Counted from the first letter of the stretch, positions 1 to 8,673 are shown. The stretch is DNA of 17,259 bases from JAQYVL01 sp964578935 (GCA_964578935.1 CAZOEW010000068.1:1-17259); one strand, 5' to 3'. The notes: generated by a model from the sequence alone, not told the origin. Numbers and translations are program-made.

Positions 1-2
1 TT

Positions 3-104
3 GAAAAAACGCATAAACCAACCAGCAGGCGCGATATGATTGAAGAGCAAAAAAGAGAATTACGGGGAGTAACGGGATTTCAAATTTCAGGAGGTTTGCT
101 GTGA
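3..104 (+). CDS. Possible 3' end of an upstream gene, cut by the left edge
   Basis: A frame is open from the left edge for 33 codons and stops with TGA at 102-104. That stop overlaps the GTG start of the ligase gene at 101-103, giving the GTGA arrangement typical of translationally coupled genes. The predicted tail is charged (contains RRDMIEEQKRELRG) and ends in GLL. No family is recognisable from so short a piece. An open stretch of this length can occur by chance, so the support is the 4-base overlap plus the strong ribosome binding site for the ligase lying inside it. If real, the operon begins left of this window. Confidence 0.35.
   Translation, partial: EKTHKPTSRRDMIEEQKRELRGVTGFQISGGLL
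89..94 (+). promoter_or_regulatory. Strong ribosome binding site that supports the GTG start at 101
   Basis: The sequence CAGGAGG lies at 88-94, six bases before the GTG at 101. It is a near-consensus Shine-Dalgarno and supports GTG as the true start, since no ATG is suitably placed nearby. Confidence 0.75.
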
Positions 105-1813
105 AAAAGCCCTGGTTAAAATTTTACGGGGGTGTTCCGGAATCGATCGATTATCCGGAAGTGACTATGTATGAAGCGGTCATGGAAACCGCAGGAAAGT
201 ACCCGAAAGCCATTGCTTACGATTTCATGGGATACACATCAACCTATCAAACGTTTGCAAAAGAGATCAACCGGTTTGCAGACATTCTCGCGCATCTGGG
301 TCTCGCAAAAGGAGACCGGATCACCATTGCCATGCCCACAACGCCGCAGGGAATTATCTGTTTTTATGCCGCGAACAAACTGGGTGCAGTCGCCAGCATG
401 ATCCACCCGCTTTCCACAATCTCGGAAATTGAATTTTATGTTTCCGTGAGCAAGAGCAGATTCGCCCTTACCATTGATGCTTTTTACGGCAAATTTAAAG
501 AGGTGATGGATAAAACCTGCCTTGAACTCCTGATTCTCACAAAGATCCCGGATTACCTTCCACTGCTGAAAGGAATCGGTTTTACCCTCACCAAAGGACG
601 TAAAATTCCAAAAGTACCGCCCGATTCCCGGGTCAGATGGTGGAAGGATCTCATGAAAGCCTCTGTTCCGGAAGCACCCAAGGCGCAGATGGGTACGCAT
701 GAACTTGCGGTAATCCTCTATAGCGGCGGGACAACCGGAAAACCCAAGGGAATTATGCTTTCCAGCTACAACTTCATTTCCGAAGGTCTGCAGTGCGCCC
801 ACTGGGTGGGAATGGACCGCAGGGACTCTATCCTTGCCATTCTCCCCATATTTCACGGATTTGGTTTGGGCGTATGTGTGAATTCAGCATTTATGGGTGG
901 CGGGAAAAGCATCCTCGTTCCGACCTTCACCCCGGAAGATGTGGCAAAGCTGATTAAAAGCAAAAGGCCTTCGCTGGTTGTGGGAGTGCCCACCCTTTTT
1001 GAAGCGCTGAATAACCACCCCGGATTTCAGAAAACAGACCTAAGCTGCCTGAAAGCGGCGTTTTGCGGAGCAGACACTCTTCCACGGGTCGTAAAAGAAA
1101 AGTTTGAAGCGATTGTAAAGCGCCAGGGAGGAAACATCAAGCTGCTGGAAGGGTATGGCCTGACCGAAGCGGTAACCGCGATCATGGCCGCACCGCTCAA
1201 TGAATACCGGGAGGGAAGCATTGGAATCCCGTTTCCGGACATGAAGGCAAAAATTGTCGACCCGGAAACAAGAGAAGAGGTTCCCGCTGGAGAAGAAGGG
1301 GAAATCTGCATTGCCGGCCCGGCAGTGATGATGGGATACCTGGACCACTCCGAAGAAACCGCCCGAACCCTGATAAAGCATGATGATGGAGAAACCTGGC
1401 TGCATACCGGAGATATCGGCACCATGGATGAAGACGGCTTTTTTTATTTCAGGCTGCGCCAGAAGCGAATGATCAAATCCTCCGGCATGAATGTCTATCC
1501 GGCCCAGGTGGAAGAGCATTTATACAAGCATCCGGAAGTTGCCGAAGTCTGTGTGATCGGTGTTCCGGACAAAGCCCAGGTTGAACGGGTCAAGGCTTTT
1601 GTGGTGCTGAAAGACAAATCCAAGGCCGGACCGGAAATGGAAAAACAACTGGTTGCCCATTGCCGCAAAGATCTGATAAAGTGGAGCTGTCCCCGAAATA
1701 TCGAATTCCGGGACGAACTTCCGCTGACGCTTGTCGGCAAGGTAGCATACAAGGTTTTGGAAGATGAAGAGATCGAAACGCTGAAGAAAACCGGTCAATA
1801 CACGGGAGCGTAA
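101..1813 (+). CDS. AMP-forming acyl/aryl-CoA ligase (ANL superfamily)
   Basis: This 570-residue protein should activate a carboxylic acid with ATP to an acyl-adenylate and then load it on coenzyme A in the cytoplasm. Visible family motifs are the P-loop-like YSGGTTGKPKG at residues 207-217, GYGLTEA at 351-357, HTGD at 435-438, the hinge region RQKRMIKSSGMNVYP shortly after it, and the C-terminal catalytic lysine K547 in LTLVGKV. Length is normal for medium/long-chain or aromatic acyl-CoA ligases. Substrate cannot be read from the sequence. It precedes two dehydratase/reductase subunits, an activator and an SDR, so it probably makes their CoA-ester substrate. The GTG start has a strong ribosome binding site. 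All core motifs are present, so the enzyme looks functional. Confidence 0.93.
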   Translation: MKKPWLKFYGGVPESIDYPEVTMYEAVMETAGKYPKAIAYDFMGYTSTYQTFAKEINRFADILAHLGLAKGDRITIAMPTTPQGIICFYAANKLGAVASMIHPLSTISEIEFYVSVSKSRFALTIDAFYGKFKEVMDKTCLELLILTKIPDYLPLLKGIGFTLTKGRKIPKVPPDSRVRWWKDLMKASVPEAPKAQMGTHELAVILYSGGTTGKPKGIMLSSYNFISEGLQCAHWVGMDRRDSILAILPIFHGFGLGVCVNSAFMGGGKSILVPTFTPEDVAKLIKSKRPSLVVGVPTLFEALNNHPGFQKTDLSCLKAAFCGADTLPRVVKEKFEAIVKRQGGNIKLLEGYGLTEAVTAIMAAPLNEYREGSIGIPFPDMKAKIVDPETREEVPAGEEGEICIAGPAVMMGYLDHSEETARTLIKHDDGETWLHTGDIGTMDEDGFFYFRLRQKRMIKSSGMNVYPAQVEEHLYKHPEVAEVCVIGVPDKAQVERVKAFVVLKDKSKAGPEMEKQLVAHCRKDLIKWSCPRNIEFRDELPLTLVGKVAYKVLEDEEIETLKKTGQYTGA

Positions 1814-1858
1814 TGGCCAGAAAACTGAAAACCGAAGCAACGCCAAGGAGCTTATCAA

Positions 1859-2977
1859 ATGGACAGTCTCAGTCTTTTTCATGAAATCAATGCAAACCCC
1901 GGTGAATACGCCGCGAAATGGAAAACAGAAACAGGCGGCAAGGTGATCGGGAATTTCTGTTCCTATACACCTGAAGAGATGATCACGGCTGCGGGCGCCC
2001 TCCCCTTCCGGATCCTGGGTACCGGAGCTGCTATTTCAAAGGCAGATGCCTATCTTCAGTCATACAGCTGCAGTCTTGTGCGTGGAGCGCTTGAAGATGC
2101 CCTTGCCGGTCGGCTGGATTTTCTGGACGGGACGGTTTTCCCCCACACCTGCGATTCCATCCAGAGGCTGTCTGACATCTGGCGCATGAACACCAATTTT
2201 CCGTTTCATGCAGATCTGGTCATGCCGGTTAAGCTGGACACGGAAAGCGCCGAAAAATATATGATTTCGGTGATCCAAAAGTTCCGAAAAGATCTTGAAA
2301 AGGGGCTTGGAATCGAAATCACGGATGAGCTTCTGAAAGACGCCATCGGATTATCCAACCGGGTCCGGAAAAGCCTCGCAAAGCTGTATGCCATCCGAAA
2401 GCAAAATCCGGAACTCATCAACAGCAGTGACCTCCATACGATTTTCAGAGCTGCCATGATGATGGACCGGAAGCTGCTTGCGGATTCTCTTGAACCCATC
2501 GTTGCTTCCGTAGAGAGCAAAAAGGCACCTGCTGAAAAAAAGAGAAAAAGAATTGTTTTAAGCGGAGGCCTTTGCAGCATGCCCGATATTTACAAAGTTA
2601 TCGAAGCTTCAGGAGGCGCGATCGTATGGGATGACTTCTGCACCGGATCCCGATACTTTGAAGGTTTTATAGAAGAAAACGGCGACCTTGAAAAAAATAT
2701 TGCGAAAAAATATCTGGAGCGGGTCGCCTGCCCGGCTAAACATTCGGGAATTTTTTCCCGAGGAAACTACCTTTTGGAAAAGGTCAGGGAAAACAGCGCG
2801 GAAGGCGTAATCTTTGTTTTTCTGAAATTTTGCGACCCTCACTCATTTGACTACCCGTATATGAAAAAGATGCTTGAAAAAGAAGGGATCCCCAGCATGC
2901 TTTTTGAAATTGAAGACAAAAGTTCTTCCGAGGGTCAGCTCAAAACCAGATGCGAAGCGTTTATGGAAATGCTGTAA
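1859..2977 (+). CDS. 2-hydroxyacyl-CoA dehydratase / benzoyl-CoA reductase subunit, BcrC/HgdB-like
   Basis: This 372-residue protein belongs to the family of FeS subunits that take a high-energy electron from an ATP-driven activator. Family members either eliminate water from 2-hydroxyacyl-CoA or reduce an aromatic ring. Family marks are C34 in GNFCSYTPEE, C71 in SYSCSLVRGALEDAL, C98 in HTCDSIQRLSD, then WDDFCTGSRYFEG, KFCDPHSFDYPYM and the C-terminal ETR-like end SEGQLKTRCEAFMEML. The first three cysteines are the likely ligands of a [4Fe-4S] cluster, by analogy with characterised dehydratases. AAGGAG at 1845-1850 supports the ATG at 1859. The partner subunit, activator and CoA ligase are adjacent. 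The sequence alone does not separate dehydratase from reductase activity. Confidence 0.9.
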   Translation: MDSLSLFHEINANPGEYAAKWKTETGGKVIGNFCSYTPEEMITAAGALPFRILGTGAAISKADAYLQSYSCSLVRGALEDALAGRLDFLDGTVFPHTCDSIQRLSDIWRMNTNFPFHADLVMPVKLDTESAEKYMISVIQKFRKDLEKGLGIEITDELLKDAIGLSNRVRKSLAKLYAIRKQNPELINSSDLHTIFRAAMMMDRKLLADSLEPIVASVESKKAPAEKKRKRIVLSGGLCSMPDIYKVIEASGGAIVWDDFCTGSRYFEGFIEENGDLEKNIAKKYLERVACPAKHSGIFSRGNYLLEKVRENSAEGVIFVFLKFCDPHSFDYPYMKKMLEKEGIPSMLFEIEDKSSSEGQLKTRCEAFMEML

Positions 2978-3072
2978 GCCCGTCCGCAAATTGAAGACGG
3001 CATGAAAAGCCTCTGGTTACGCTTGCGGTTCCTTGCACAGCATGGGATTTGATTACAAAAGATCAATCATAT

Positions 3073-3078
3073 GAAGGA
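3073..3078 (+). promoter_or_regulatory. Ribosome binding site deciding the start at 3086
   Basis: AAGGAG lies seven bases before the ATG at 3086 and inside the codons that would follow an earlier in-frame ATG at 3071. The earlier ATG has no comparable site, so 3086 is the better start. Confidence 0.7.
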
Positions 3079-3085
3079 GAACACC

Positions 3086-4348
3086 ATGACATCCCCTGAT
3101 ATCAAAGCAGACAATAAAACAGAATTCAAAAAAGATCCGGATAAAGAAAAGCGAAAAATCAAATCCGATAAAAAAATGAGAGAAATCATGACCGCCTATT
3201 ACATCGAGGCAAAAACCCCAAAAGAGCAGACCGGCAAAAAGATCGCCTGGATTACAAGCGGGGGCCCGGTAGAGCCGCTCCAGGTCATGGATGTCATTCC
3301 CATCTATCCGGAAAATTACGGCGCCATGATCGGCGCAAGCAAAATGGGAGTGGAACTTTGTGAAAAATCTGAAGCAATGGGATATTCCAGTGATCTATGC
3401 TCCTATGCCCGGGCTGATATCGCCAGTTCAACGGTCAACGGCGGGCCCATTGGCGGTCTGCCCGAGCCGGACATGCTGATCTGCTGCAACAACATCTGCG
3501 GAACGGTCCTGAAATGGTATGAAGTTCAGGCGCGTTACTACAAGGTTCCGCTGTTTATCCTGGACACCCCCATCTGCCATACGGAATTCAACAAGGATAT
3601 GAAACAATATGTCGTGACGCAAATGGAAGAATATATTTCTCTTCTGGAAAAGATATGCGGCAAACCCTTTGATTATGACCGGATGGTTGAAGTCGGCGCC
3701 CTGTCCATCCGCGGGCAGGAGCTCTGGAAGGAAATTCTGGATACCACCATGAACCGGCCCGCCCCCATGACCTGTTTTGACGCGTTTTTTCATCTGGCGA
3801 TGATCGTTACCCTGAGAGGCACCCAAACCGCAGTGGATTATTATGAATCGCTGCTCGCCGAGATGAAAGAAAGAATCGCGGAAGGGATTGGAATGCTTCC
3901 TCATGAAAAATACCGACTCGTGTGGGACAATCTCCCCATATGGTATCGACTGCGATGGCTTTCCAACAAATTTACCGACCGTTCCGCCTGCCTTGTCGCA
4001 GACACTTACACATCGGGGTGGTGCAGCTCCATGGAATATCTGGACGAAAACGATTTTCTGGGTTCAATGGCGGAGATGTATACCCGTATCTTTTTAAACT
4101 CCGGAACCGACATCATGGCGGATAACATCATCAAAATGGTTGAAAAATATGAGGCGGACGGCGTGGTGTTTCATTCCAACCGGAGCTGCAAACCATATTC
4201 ACTGGGCCAGTATGATATACAAAAACTGATTCAGAAAAAGGTCGGAATTCCGACCTTGATGATCGAGGCCGACATGGTGGATGAAAGGATGTTTTCAGAA
4301 AGCCAGGTTGAGACCCGGATCGATGCGTTTATTGAAATGTTAAAATAA
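3086..4348 (+). CDS. 2-hydroxyacyl-CoA dehydratase / benzoyl-CoA reductase subunit, BcrB/HgdA-like
   Basis: This 420-residue protein is the second FeS subunit and should form a heterodimer with the preceding gene product. Typical features are GGPVEPLQVMDVIPIYPENY at about 59-78, the cysteine pattern C92, C105, C133, C134, C138 and C164 (in SSDLCSYARAD, LICCNNICGTVLKWYE and DTPICHTEF), and HSNRSCKPYSLGQYD near the C-terminus. Characterised homologues carry a [4Fe-4S] cluster beside the CoA-ester site. Residues 7-30 form a lysine/aspartate-rich tail with low complexity that looks like a non-conserved extension. The start at 3086 is chosen for its ribosome binding site. The activator gene begins 10 bases after the stop, so the two are surely co-expressed. 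Confidence 0.9.
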   Translation: MTSPDIKADNKTEFKKDPDKEKRKIKSDKKMREIMTAYYIEAKTPKEQTGKKIAWITSGGPVEPLQVMDVIPIYPENYGAMIGASKMGVELCEKSEAMGYSSDLCSYARADIASSTVNGGPIGGLPEPDMLICCNNICGTVLKWYEVQARYYKVPLFILDTPICHTEFNKDMKQYVVTQMEEYISLLEKICGKPFDYDRMVEVGALSIRGQELWKEILDTTMNRPAPMTCFDAFFHLAMIVTLRGTQTAVDYYESLLAEMKERIAEGIGMLPHEKYRLVWDNLPIWYRLRWLSNKFTDRSACLVADTYTSGWCSSMEYLDENDFLGSMAEMYTRIFLNSGTDIMADNIIKMVEKYEADGVVFHSNRSCKPYSLGQYDIQKLIQKKVGIPTLMIEADMVDERMFSESQVETRIDAFIEMLK

Positions 4349-4358
4349 TGAGGTTCAA

Positions 4359-5129
4359 ATGATAACAGCAGGTGTTGATGTTGGATCCATAAGCGCCAAG
4401 GCGGCGGTGATGAAGGATAACCATATTTTAAAAACATGTGTCATCCTTACCGGATACAATTCGCAAAATGCTGGAAAGCAGGTCTTTGACATGGTTCTCG
4501 CAGAGCTTGGCATGGAGGCTTCCCAGATTGAAAAAATCGTTGCAACCGGTTATGGCAGAAACAGCATAACCTATGCTGACAAAGCAGTTACAGAGATTAC
4601 ATGCCATGCAGCCGGCGCCAACTTTTTAAATCCGGATGTCCGCTCCATCATAGACATCGGAGGGCAGGACAGTAAAGCCATCGTGATCGATGGAAAAGGC
4701 AAGGTCAAAGACTTTGCCATGAATGACAAGTGTGCTGCCGGAACAGGCCGTTTCCTTGAGGTTATGGCGCGCGCGCTTGAGGTCGACCTCGACGCGTTCG
4801 GAGACTTATCCCTTTTGGCAGACCATGTCGCTCCCATCAGCAGCCTCTGTACGGTTTTTGCCGAATCAGAAGTCATTTCTCTGATTTCAAAGGGAGAAAA
4901 ACGGGAAAACATCATCGCCGGGATTCACGCGTCCATTGGTTCACGGGTGATGGCCATGGGGAAACGAATCGGAATTGCATCCCCGATCATGATGACCGGA
5001 GGGGTTGCGAAAAATATCGGTGTTGTAAAAGCGCTTGAAGAAAAATTCAATACCACTATACTGGTATCGGAAAACGCACAGGTAAACGGCGCGATAGGCG
5101 CCGCGATCATTGCGGCATCACTCAACTAG
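4359..5129 (+). CDS. HgdC-type ATP-dependent activator of the dehydratase/reductase
   Basis: This 256-residue protein belongs to the BcrA/BcrD/HgdC (BadF/BadG) family of ASKHA-fold ATPases, which couple ATP hydrolysis to transfer of a single low-potential electron. Visible motifs are the phosphate loop GVDVGSISAKA at 5-15, DIGGQDSKAI in the middle, and NDKCAAGTGRFLE with C125, followed by C164 in SSLCTVFAESE. In known HgdC proteins two such cysteines per monomer hold one [4Fe-4S] cluster across a homodimer. The length is that of HgdC. There is no second, longer BcrA-like gene, so a homodimeric activator is expected. The likely electron donor is ferredoxin or flavodoxin, which is not encoded here. 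Confidence 0.93.
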   Translation: MITAGVDVGSISAKAAVMKDNHILKTCVILTGYNSQNAGKQVFDMVLAELGMEASQIEKIVATGYGRNSITYADKAVTEITCHAAGANFLNPDVRSIIDIGGQDSKAIVIDGKGKVKDFAMNDKCAAGTGRFLEVMARALEVDLDAFGDLSLLADHVAPISSLCTVFAESEVISLISKGEKRENIIAGIHASIGSRVMAMGKRIGIASPIMMTGGVAKNIGVVKALEEKFNTTILVSENAQVNGAIGAAIIAASLN

Positions 5130-5212
5130 GGTGTTCAAACAAACGAAAGCAGATAACGCTGTTGAGAAACGCCTGTTTTGTCATTCAGGCACAACATATC
5201 CATATTTTACAC

Positions 5213-5218
5213 GAGGAG
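5213..5218 (+). promoter_or_regulatory. Ribosome binding site deciding the SDR start at 5226
   Basis: GAGGAG lies seven bases before ATG 5226. An alternative in-frame start at 5178 lacks such a site and would add 16 residues (ending in RRRY) that SDR proteins do not have. Confidence 0.75.
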
Positions 5219-5225
5219 AAGATAT

Positions 5226-5990
5226 ATGAGCGACCTGTCTTACAAACTGGATGATAAGGTATTTGTCGTAACCGGCGGAAGCAGGGGAATCGGACTTGAA
5301 ATTGCCGGACTGCTTCTCCAGCAGAATGCCAGGGTCGTAATCTGCGGCCGGAAACAGCCGGGGCTTGATGCCGCGGTATCAAAGCTGCAAGCCGGGAATG
5401 ACCGTTTTCTTGCGGTTCCGGCGCACATCGGAAAAGCCGAAGATGTTGATAACCTGTTTAATCAGACCCTGTCCAAATTCGGACAGCTTGACGGGTTGAT
5501 CAACAACGTGGGGATGAATATGGTAACATCCGTCCTGGAGGCCGAACCTTCTCTCTGGCAGAAAATTATTGATACCAACCTTACCGGGACATTTCTCTGC
5601 TCACAAAAAGCCGGAAAAATCATGCGTGAAAGGAAAAAGGGAAAAATTGTCAGCATCTCCTCTATTGCGGCCAGAAGATCAGCGCCGGCAATGGGAATTT
5701 ACGGAATTGCCAAAGCCGGAATTGAGATGATGACCAAAGTCCTTGCAATGGAGCTTGCCGCATTCAACATTCAGGTGAATGCCGTGGCGCCGTGTATGGT
5801 CAAAACGGATTTCAGCGAATTCTTCTGGTCCAATGAGGGAATCCATAATGAAATTGTAAAAACCATTCCCCTTGGGAGAATACCGGATCCCATCGACATC
5901 GCTCATCCAACACTCTTTTTGTGCTCGGAAGGCGCAGATTTTATAACCGGCCAGACCATTCTGGTTGATGGGGGTGCCAGCGCCATCTGA
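5226..5990 (+). CDS. Short-chain dehydrogenase/reductase (classical SDR)
   Basis: This 254-residue NAD(P)-dependent oxidoreductase interconverts a hydroxyl and a keto group. It shows the cofactor motif TGGSRGIG at 16-23, NNVG at 93-96 in place of the usual NNAG, and a catalytic set of N118, S145/S146, Y159 and K163. The C-terminus FITGQTILVDGGAS is typical of FabG-like enzymes. R42 after the second strand hints at NADPH use, but this is weak. It follows the activator by 96 bases and probably acts on the hydroxyacyl- or oxoacyl-CoA of the same pathway. FabG-like proteins are multi-purpose, so the substrate is open. Confidence 0.9.
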   Translation: MSDLSYKLDDKVFVVTGGSRGIGLEIAGLLLQQNARVVICGRKQPGLDAAVSKLQAGNDRFLAVPAHIGKAEDVDNLFNQTLSKFGQLDGLINNVGMNMVTSVLEAEPSLWQKIIDTNLTGTFLCSQKAGKIMRERKKGKIVSISSIAARRSAPAMGIYGIAKAGIEMMTKVLAMELAAFNIQVNAVAPCMVKTDFSEFFWSNEGIHNEIVKTIPLGRIPDPIDIAHPTLFLCSEGADFITGQTILVDGGASAI

Positions 5991-6016
5991 AAGAATCATC
6001 GGGTTGTCAAACGATT

Positions 6017-7441
6017 ATGCCGCCACCGGATCGACAGGAATATAACCCCAATATCATTGGATTCGTCGAGGATAAAGGTCCTGTCAACATTTCCTTGAAT
6101 GAAGCACGGGATACCTACGGCCAACTGCCCAGTACTTACAAACTCATGCCGCTGAAACAGGGGCGGCAAAACAAAAAAGGATTGAATCTGGCCCTTGGCA
6201 AACTGATTTCTGAAAAACTTAAAGATTCGAATGCCAATTTAAAAAAAACCGTATTCGATTTCTTCAGAAACTGGCATCGCGACTGGAAAGATGAATTTGG
6301 AATCCATATTGAGCCTTTTTGCAACCTGAATACCCCGGAACAGGTAAAAGGAATCCTTTCCGGATGTCATAAAAAGCTTTCTGCTGTTTTGAATCAGGAC
6401 TTGAGAAGCGACCTGTTAACCGGCAGGCTGATCCGGAAGGATATCTTAAATTCCATTCCGGATCAAAATCTTGCCGAATCCGCGGAAAGAATCCTTCAAA
6501 AAAGGGTTAAAAATCTTTCCGGAATAAAAAAGAAAGCGTCAACACAACATTTCATAAACCAAATCCAGGCATATCGCCTGCTGAAAACAATCAAAAAAAA
6601 TATCTCCTGTGACATTTTCGAAGCGGACTATCAAACCTTGGCAACGTATGCGGATGAGATCTCAAAAACGCTCTTTACGCTCTCCGCTCATATTGAGATT
6701 CCCGGAATCGAGAAACTGGAAGTGGTCCGGGGACAGGAGGTGGAGTTTGAATTTGCCGAAAGAGATACCACCTACCTGTTGCTGGGCAAAGAAACCGGAG
6801 ACTGTACCGCCGACAAACTCCCCTTTCAGGCGGATCGGGACATCGAAAACATTTACTGGACGGTTTTCCCCTGGATACTGGACCGCAACTACCAGATCCT
6901 GAAAGTGTATTATGATGGTTCATTTATCATGAAGGCTCATCTGATGCCTCTTTTTATCCATCAGGACAATCTGGATAAAATAATTCTTGCAATCGATGCA
7001 GTGGAAGCAGTAAGAGCGTTCAGGGATGATATTCAAGGGTTTGGCAGGGAAGATCTGCTCAAAAAAAAGGAGGACATTTTTCAGAAAGTACTGGAAAAAA
7101 TTATCACCATCGGCTCGTTAATGGGCATTCAGGATATTTACGCGGAAAAATTTTCCAATACAAAATGGGTAAGAGAGTATCTGAACCAGCTTCCTGAAAT
7201 ATTTCTTCATGTCCAAAGCCTCGTCAAGATAGATGAACTGGAGGATCTGTTTTTTCTGTCAAAGGAACTGTTTGCCGAGACAAAGCATCCGGTTCCAAAA
7301 GAAATTTTTATGGAAATCCAGATGAAAAATACATCCCTTCTGCCCAGTGTCACCAAAAAATCCAGCGGCGTAAAAGCTTTTTCTGTCATCAAGGGCCGCC
7401 CCGGGGATGGAATCCCCATGAAAAAAATTATCGGGATATAA
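6017..7441 (+). CDS. Unrecognised 474-residue cytoplasmic protein
   Basis: I do not recognise this family. There is no signal peptide and no membrane segment. Residues 1-200 are lysine-rich and mostly helical in appearance. About residues 225-310 look like an alpha/beta core, with VEFEFAER, LLLGKETGDCTADKLPF (C263 in GDCTA) and WTVFPWILDRNYQILKVYYDG at 281-301. Residues 310-430 are again helical and contain IDAVEAVRAFRDD and MGIQDIYAEKFSNTKW. The Gly-Asp-Cys string followed by aromatic strands could mark a cysteine active site or a GNAT-like fold, but this is speculation. It lies 26 bases after the SDR and 65 bases before the glycosyltransferase, on the same strand, so it bridges the CoA module and the glycan module. 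No good ribosome binding site precedes the ATG. Confidence 0.8.
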   Translation: MPPPDRQEYNPNIIGFVEDKGPVNISLNEARDTYGQLPSTYKLMPLKQGRQNKKGLNLALGKLISEKLKDSNANLKKTVFDFFRNWHRDWKDEFGIHIEPFCNLNTPEQVKGILSGCHKKLSAVLNQDLRSDLLTGRLIRKDILNSIPDQNLAESAERILQKRVKNLSGIKKKASTQHFINQIQAYRLLKTIKKNISCDIFEADYQTLATYADEISKTLFTLSAHIEIPGIEKLEVVRGQEVEFEFAERDTTYLLLGKETGDCTADKLPFQADRDIENIYWTVFPWILDRNYQILKVYYDGSFIMKAHLMPLFIHQDNLDKIILAIDAVEAVRAFRDDIQGFGREDLLKKKEDIFQKVLEKIITIGSLMGIQDIYAEKFSNTKWVREYLNQLPEIFLHVQSLVKIDELEDLFFLSKELFAETKHPVPKEIFMEIQMKNTSLLPSVTKKSSGVKAFSVIKGRPGDGIPMKKIIGI

Positions 7442-7506
7442 GGAACGGAGAGGATGTGCCATTGGAAGAGCTTTTTCCTGCAAAGCAAAATGAATAGAGG
7501 CGATCA

Positions 7507-8673
7507 TTGAACGCCAAAAAAAAAGAGTTCCACACCATCGCAGTTCTCGGATCACTGCCTCCCCTTCGGGCGCTCAGCAGCTACTGCCTTGAATTTACCC
7601 GGGCCATGGTCGAACTGACTGAGATCAATTTTATCTCCTTCAAAAAAATCTACCCCGCCTTTCTATATCCCGGCGGAAAATTACAAGAGGATCCGACTTT
7701 TCCTTCTCTGAATCATCACCGGTTGGCCGTAATGCGTCGCCTGACCTGGTATAATCCGGCAACATGGCTGAGAGAAGGTTTTTTTTCAAAAGCCGACTTG
7801 CTGCATGCTCAATGGTGGAGCCTTCCGCTATTCCCCATCTATTTTTTGATATGCATCGGATTCAAGCTTCGCGGGAAACCGGTTGTCCTTACCGTTCATA
7901 ATGTTCACTCCCATGAAAAATCCGGACTTTTCGATCTTCTTTCCGGTCTCCTTTTCAAACTGAGTGATCATGTTATCGTTCATTCAGAAACAAACAGGAT
8001 GCAGATGATACAGCACTATGCAATTCCTGAAGAACGCGTTACAGCAATACCTCATGGACCACTCGACTTCCATACGCTAAAAAACGTAAGCAGAGAAAAA
8101 GCCCGGCAGGAAATGAACATGAAACCGGAAGAAAAAGTGATCCTTCTTTTTGGCGCTATTCGCCCATACAAGGGAATCGATACCGCGATTTCCGCCTTTG
8201 ATCAGGTCCGAAAGGAAATCCCGGAAGCCCGGCTGGTGATTGCCGGAAAGCTTTGGGGGAAATGGACTCCCTATTCAGAAATGATCAAAAATCGAAAACT
8301 CGAACAATATATTCATACCACTTTACAATATATCCCTTCCGAGATGGTTTCATTTTTTTTCAATGCCGCCGATCTTGTAATCCTTCCGTACCATCATTTT
8401 GACAGCCAGAGCGGTGTCGGATCCATTGCCGTTTCTTTCCGAAAACCAATGATCGTCACCAATACCGGGGGACTTCCCGACCTCGTGGAAAATCCCCGCA
8501 ACATCGTTCCTCCAAATGATCCTGGCGCATTGGCAAGGGAGATCATACGGAGCCTCAACACCCCCGGGAGACTGAACGAAATGAAAGCGGAAGCGGAAGT
8601 TGTTGCAGAAAAGATCGCATGGCCCGCACTTGCCAAAAAGACACTGGCGGTATATAAAAGGATACTTGAATAA
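7507..8673 (+). CDS. Glycosyltransferase family 4 (GT-B fold)
   Basis: This 388-residue enzyme should transfer a sugar from a nucleotide-sugar to a lipid or glycan acceptor at the cytoplasmic face of the membrane. The N-terminal half carries the acceptor domain (HAQWWSLPLFP, VLTVHNVHSHEKSG). The C-terminal donor domain starts near residue 212 with LLFGAIRPYKGIDTAISAF. The usual E-x7-E donor motif is replaced by DSQSGVGSIAVSFRKPMIV from D299, followed by TNTGGLPDLV. This variant is known in GT4 subfamilies that lack the first glutamate. The start is TTG with AGAGG at 7496-7500. The next in-frame ATG lies after the first Rossmann strand and would truncate the fold. Sugar and acceptor are unknown. 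Confidence 0.88.
   Translation: MNAKKKEFHTIAVLGSLPPLRALSSYCLEFTRAMVELTEINFISFKKIYPAFLYPGGKLQEDPTFPSLNHHRLAVMRRLTWYNPATWLREGFFSKADLLHAQWWSLPLFPIYFLICIGFKLRGKPVVLTVHNVHSHEKSGLFDLLSGLLFKLSDHVIVHSETNRMQMIQHYAIPEERVTAIPHGPLDFHTLKNVSREKARQEMNMKPEEKVILLFGAIRPYKGIDTAISAFDQVRKEIPEARLVIAGKLWGKWTPYSEMIKNRKLEQYIHTTLQYIPSEMVSFFFNAADLVILPYHHFDSQSGVGSIAVSFRKPMIVTNTGGLPDLVENPRNIVPPNDPGALAREIIRSLNTPGRLNEMKAEAEVVAEKIAWPALAKKTLAVYKRILE

Noticed and set aside
239..856. Long - strand frame of 205 codons inside the ligase gene
   Set aside because: It lies wholly in antisense to a gene with all family motifs, and its translation resembles no protein family.
2980..3000. CCGTC/GACGG hairpin between the two dehydratase subunit genes
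   Set aside because: Only five base pairs, no T-run, not distinguishable from chance.
1859..5129. Canonical class I benzoyl-CoA reductase (bcrCBAD)
   Set aside because: There is only one short activator instead of the BcrA/BcrD pair, and no ferredoxin, hydratase or ring-opening genes in view.
1859..5129. Plasmalogen-forming PlsA/PlsR-type ester reductase
   Set aside because: PlsA is a fusion of ATPase and dehydratase-like domains; here the subunits are separate proteins of standard HgdA/B/C sizes.
5171..5190. GCCTG/CAGGC hairpin before the SDR gene
   Set aside because: Five base pairs with a 10-base loop; expected by chance.
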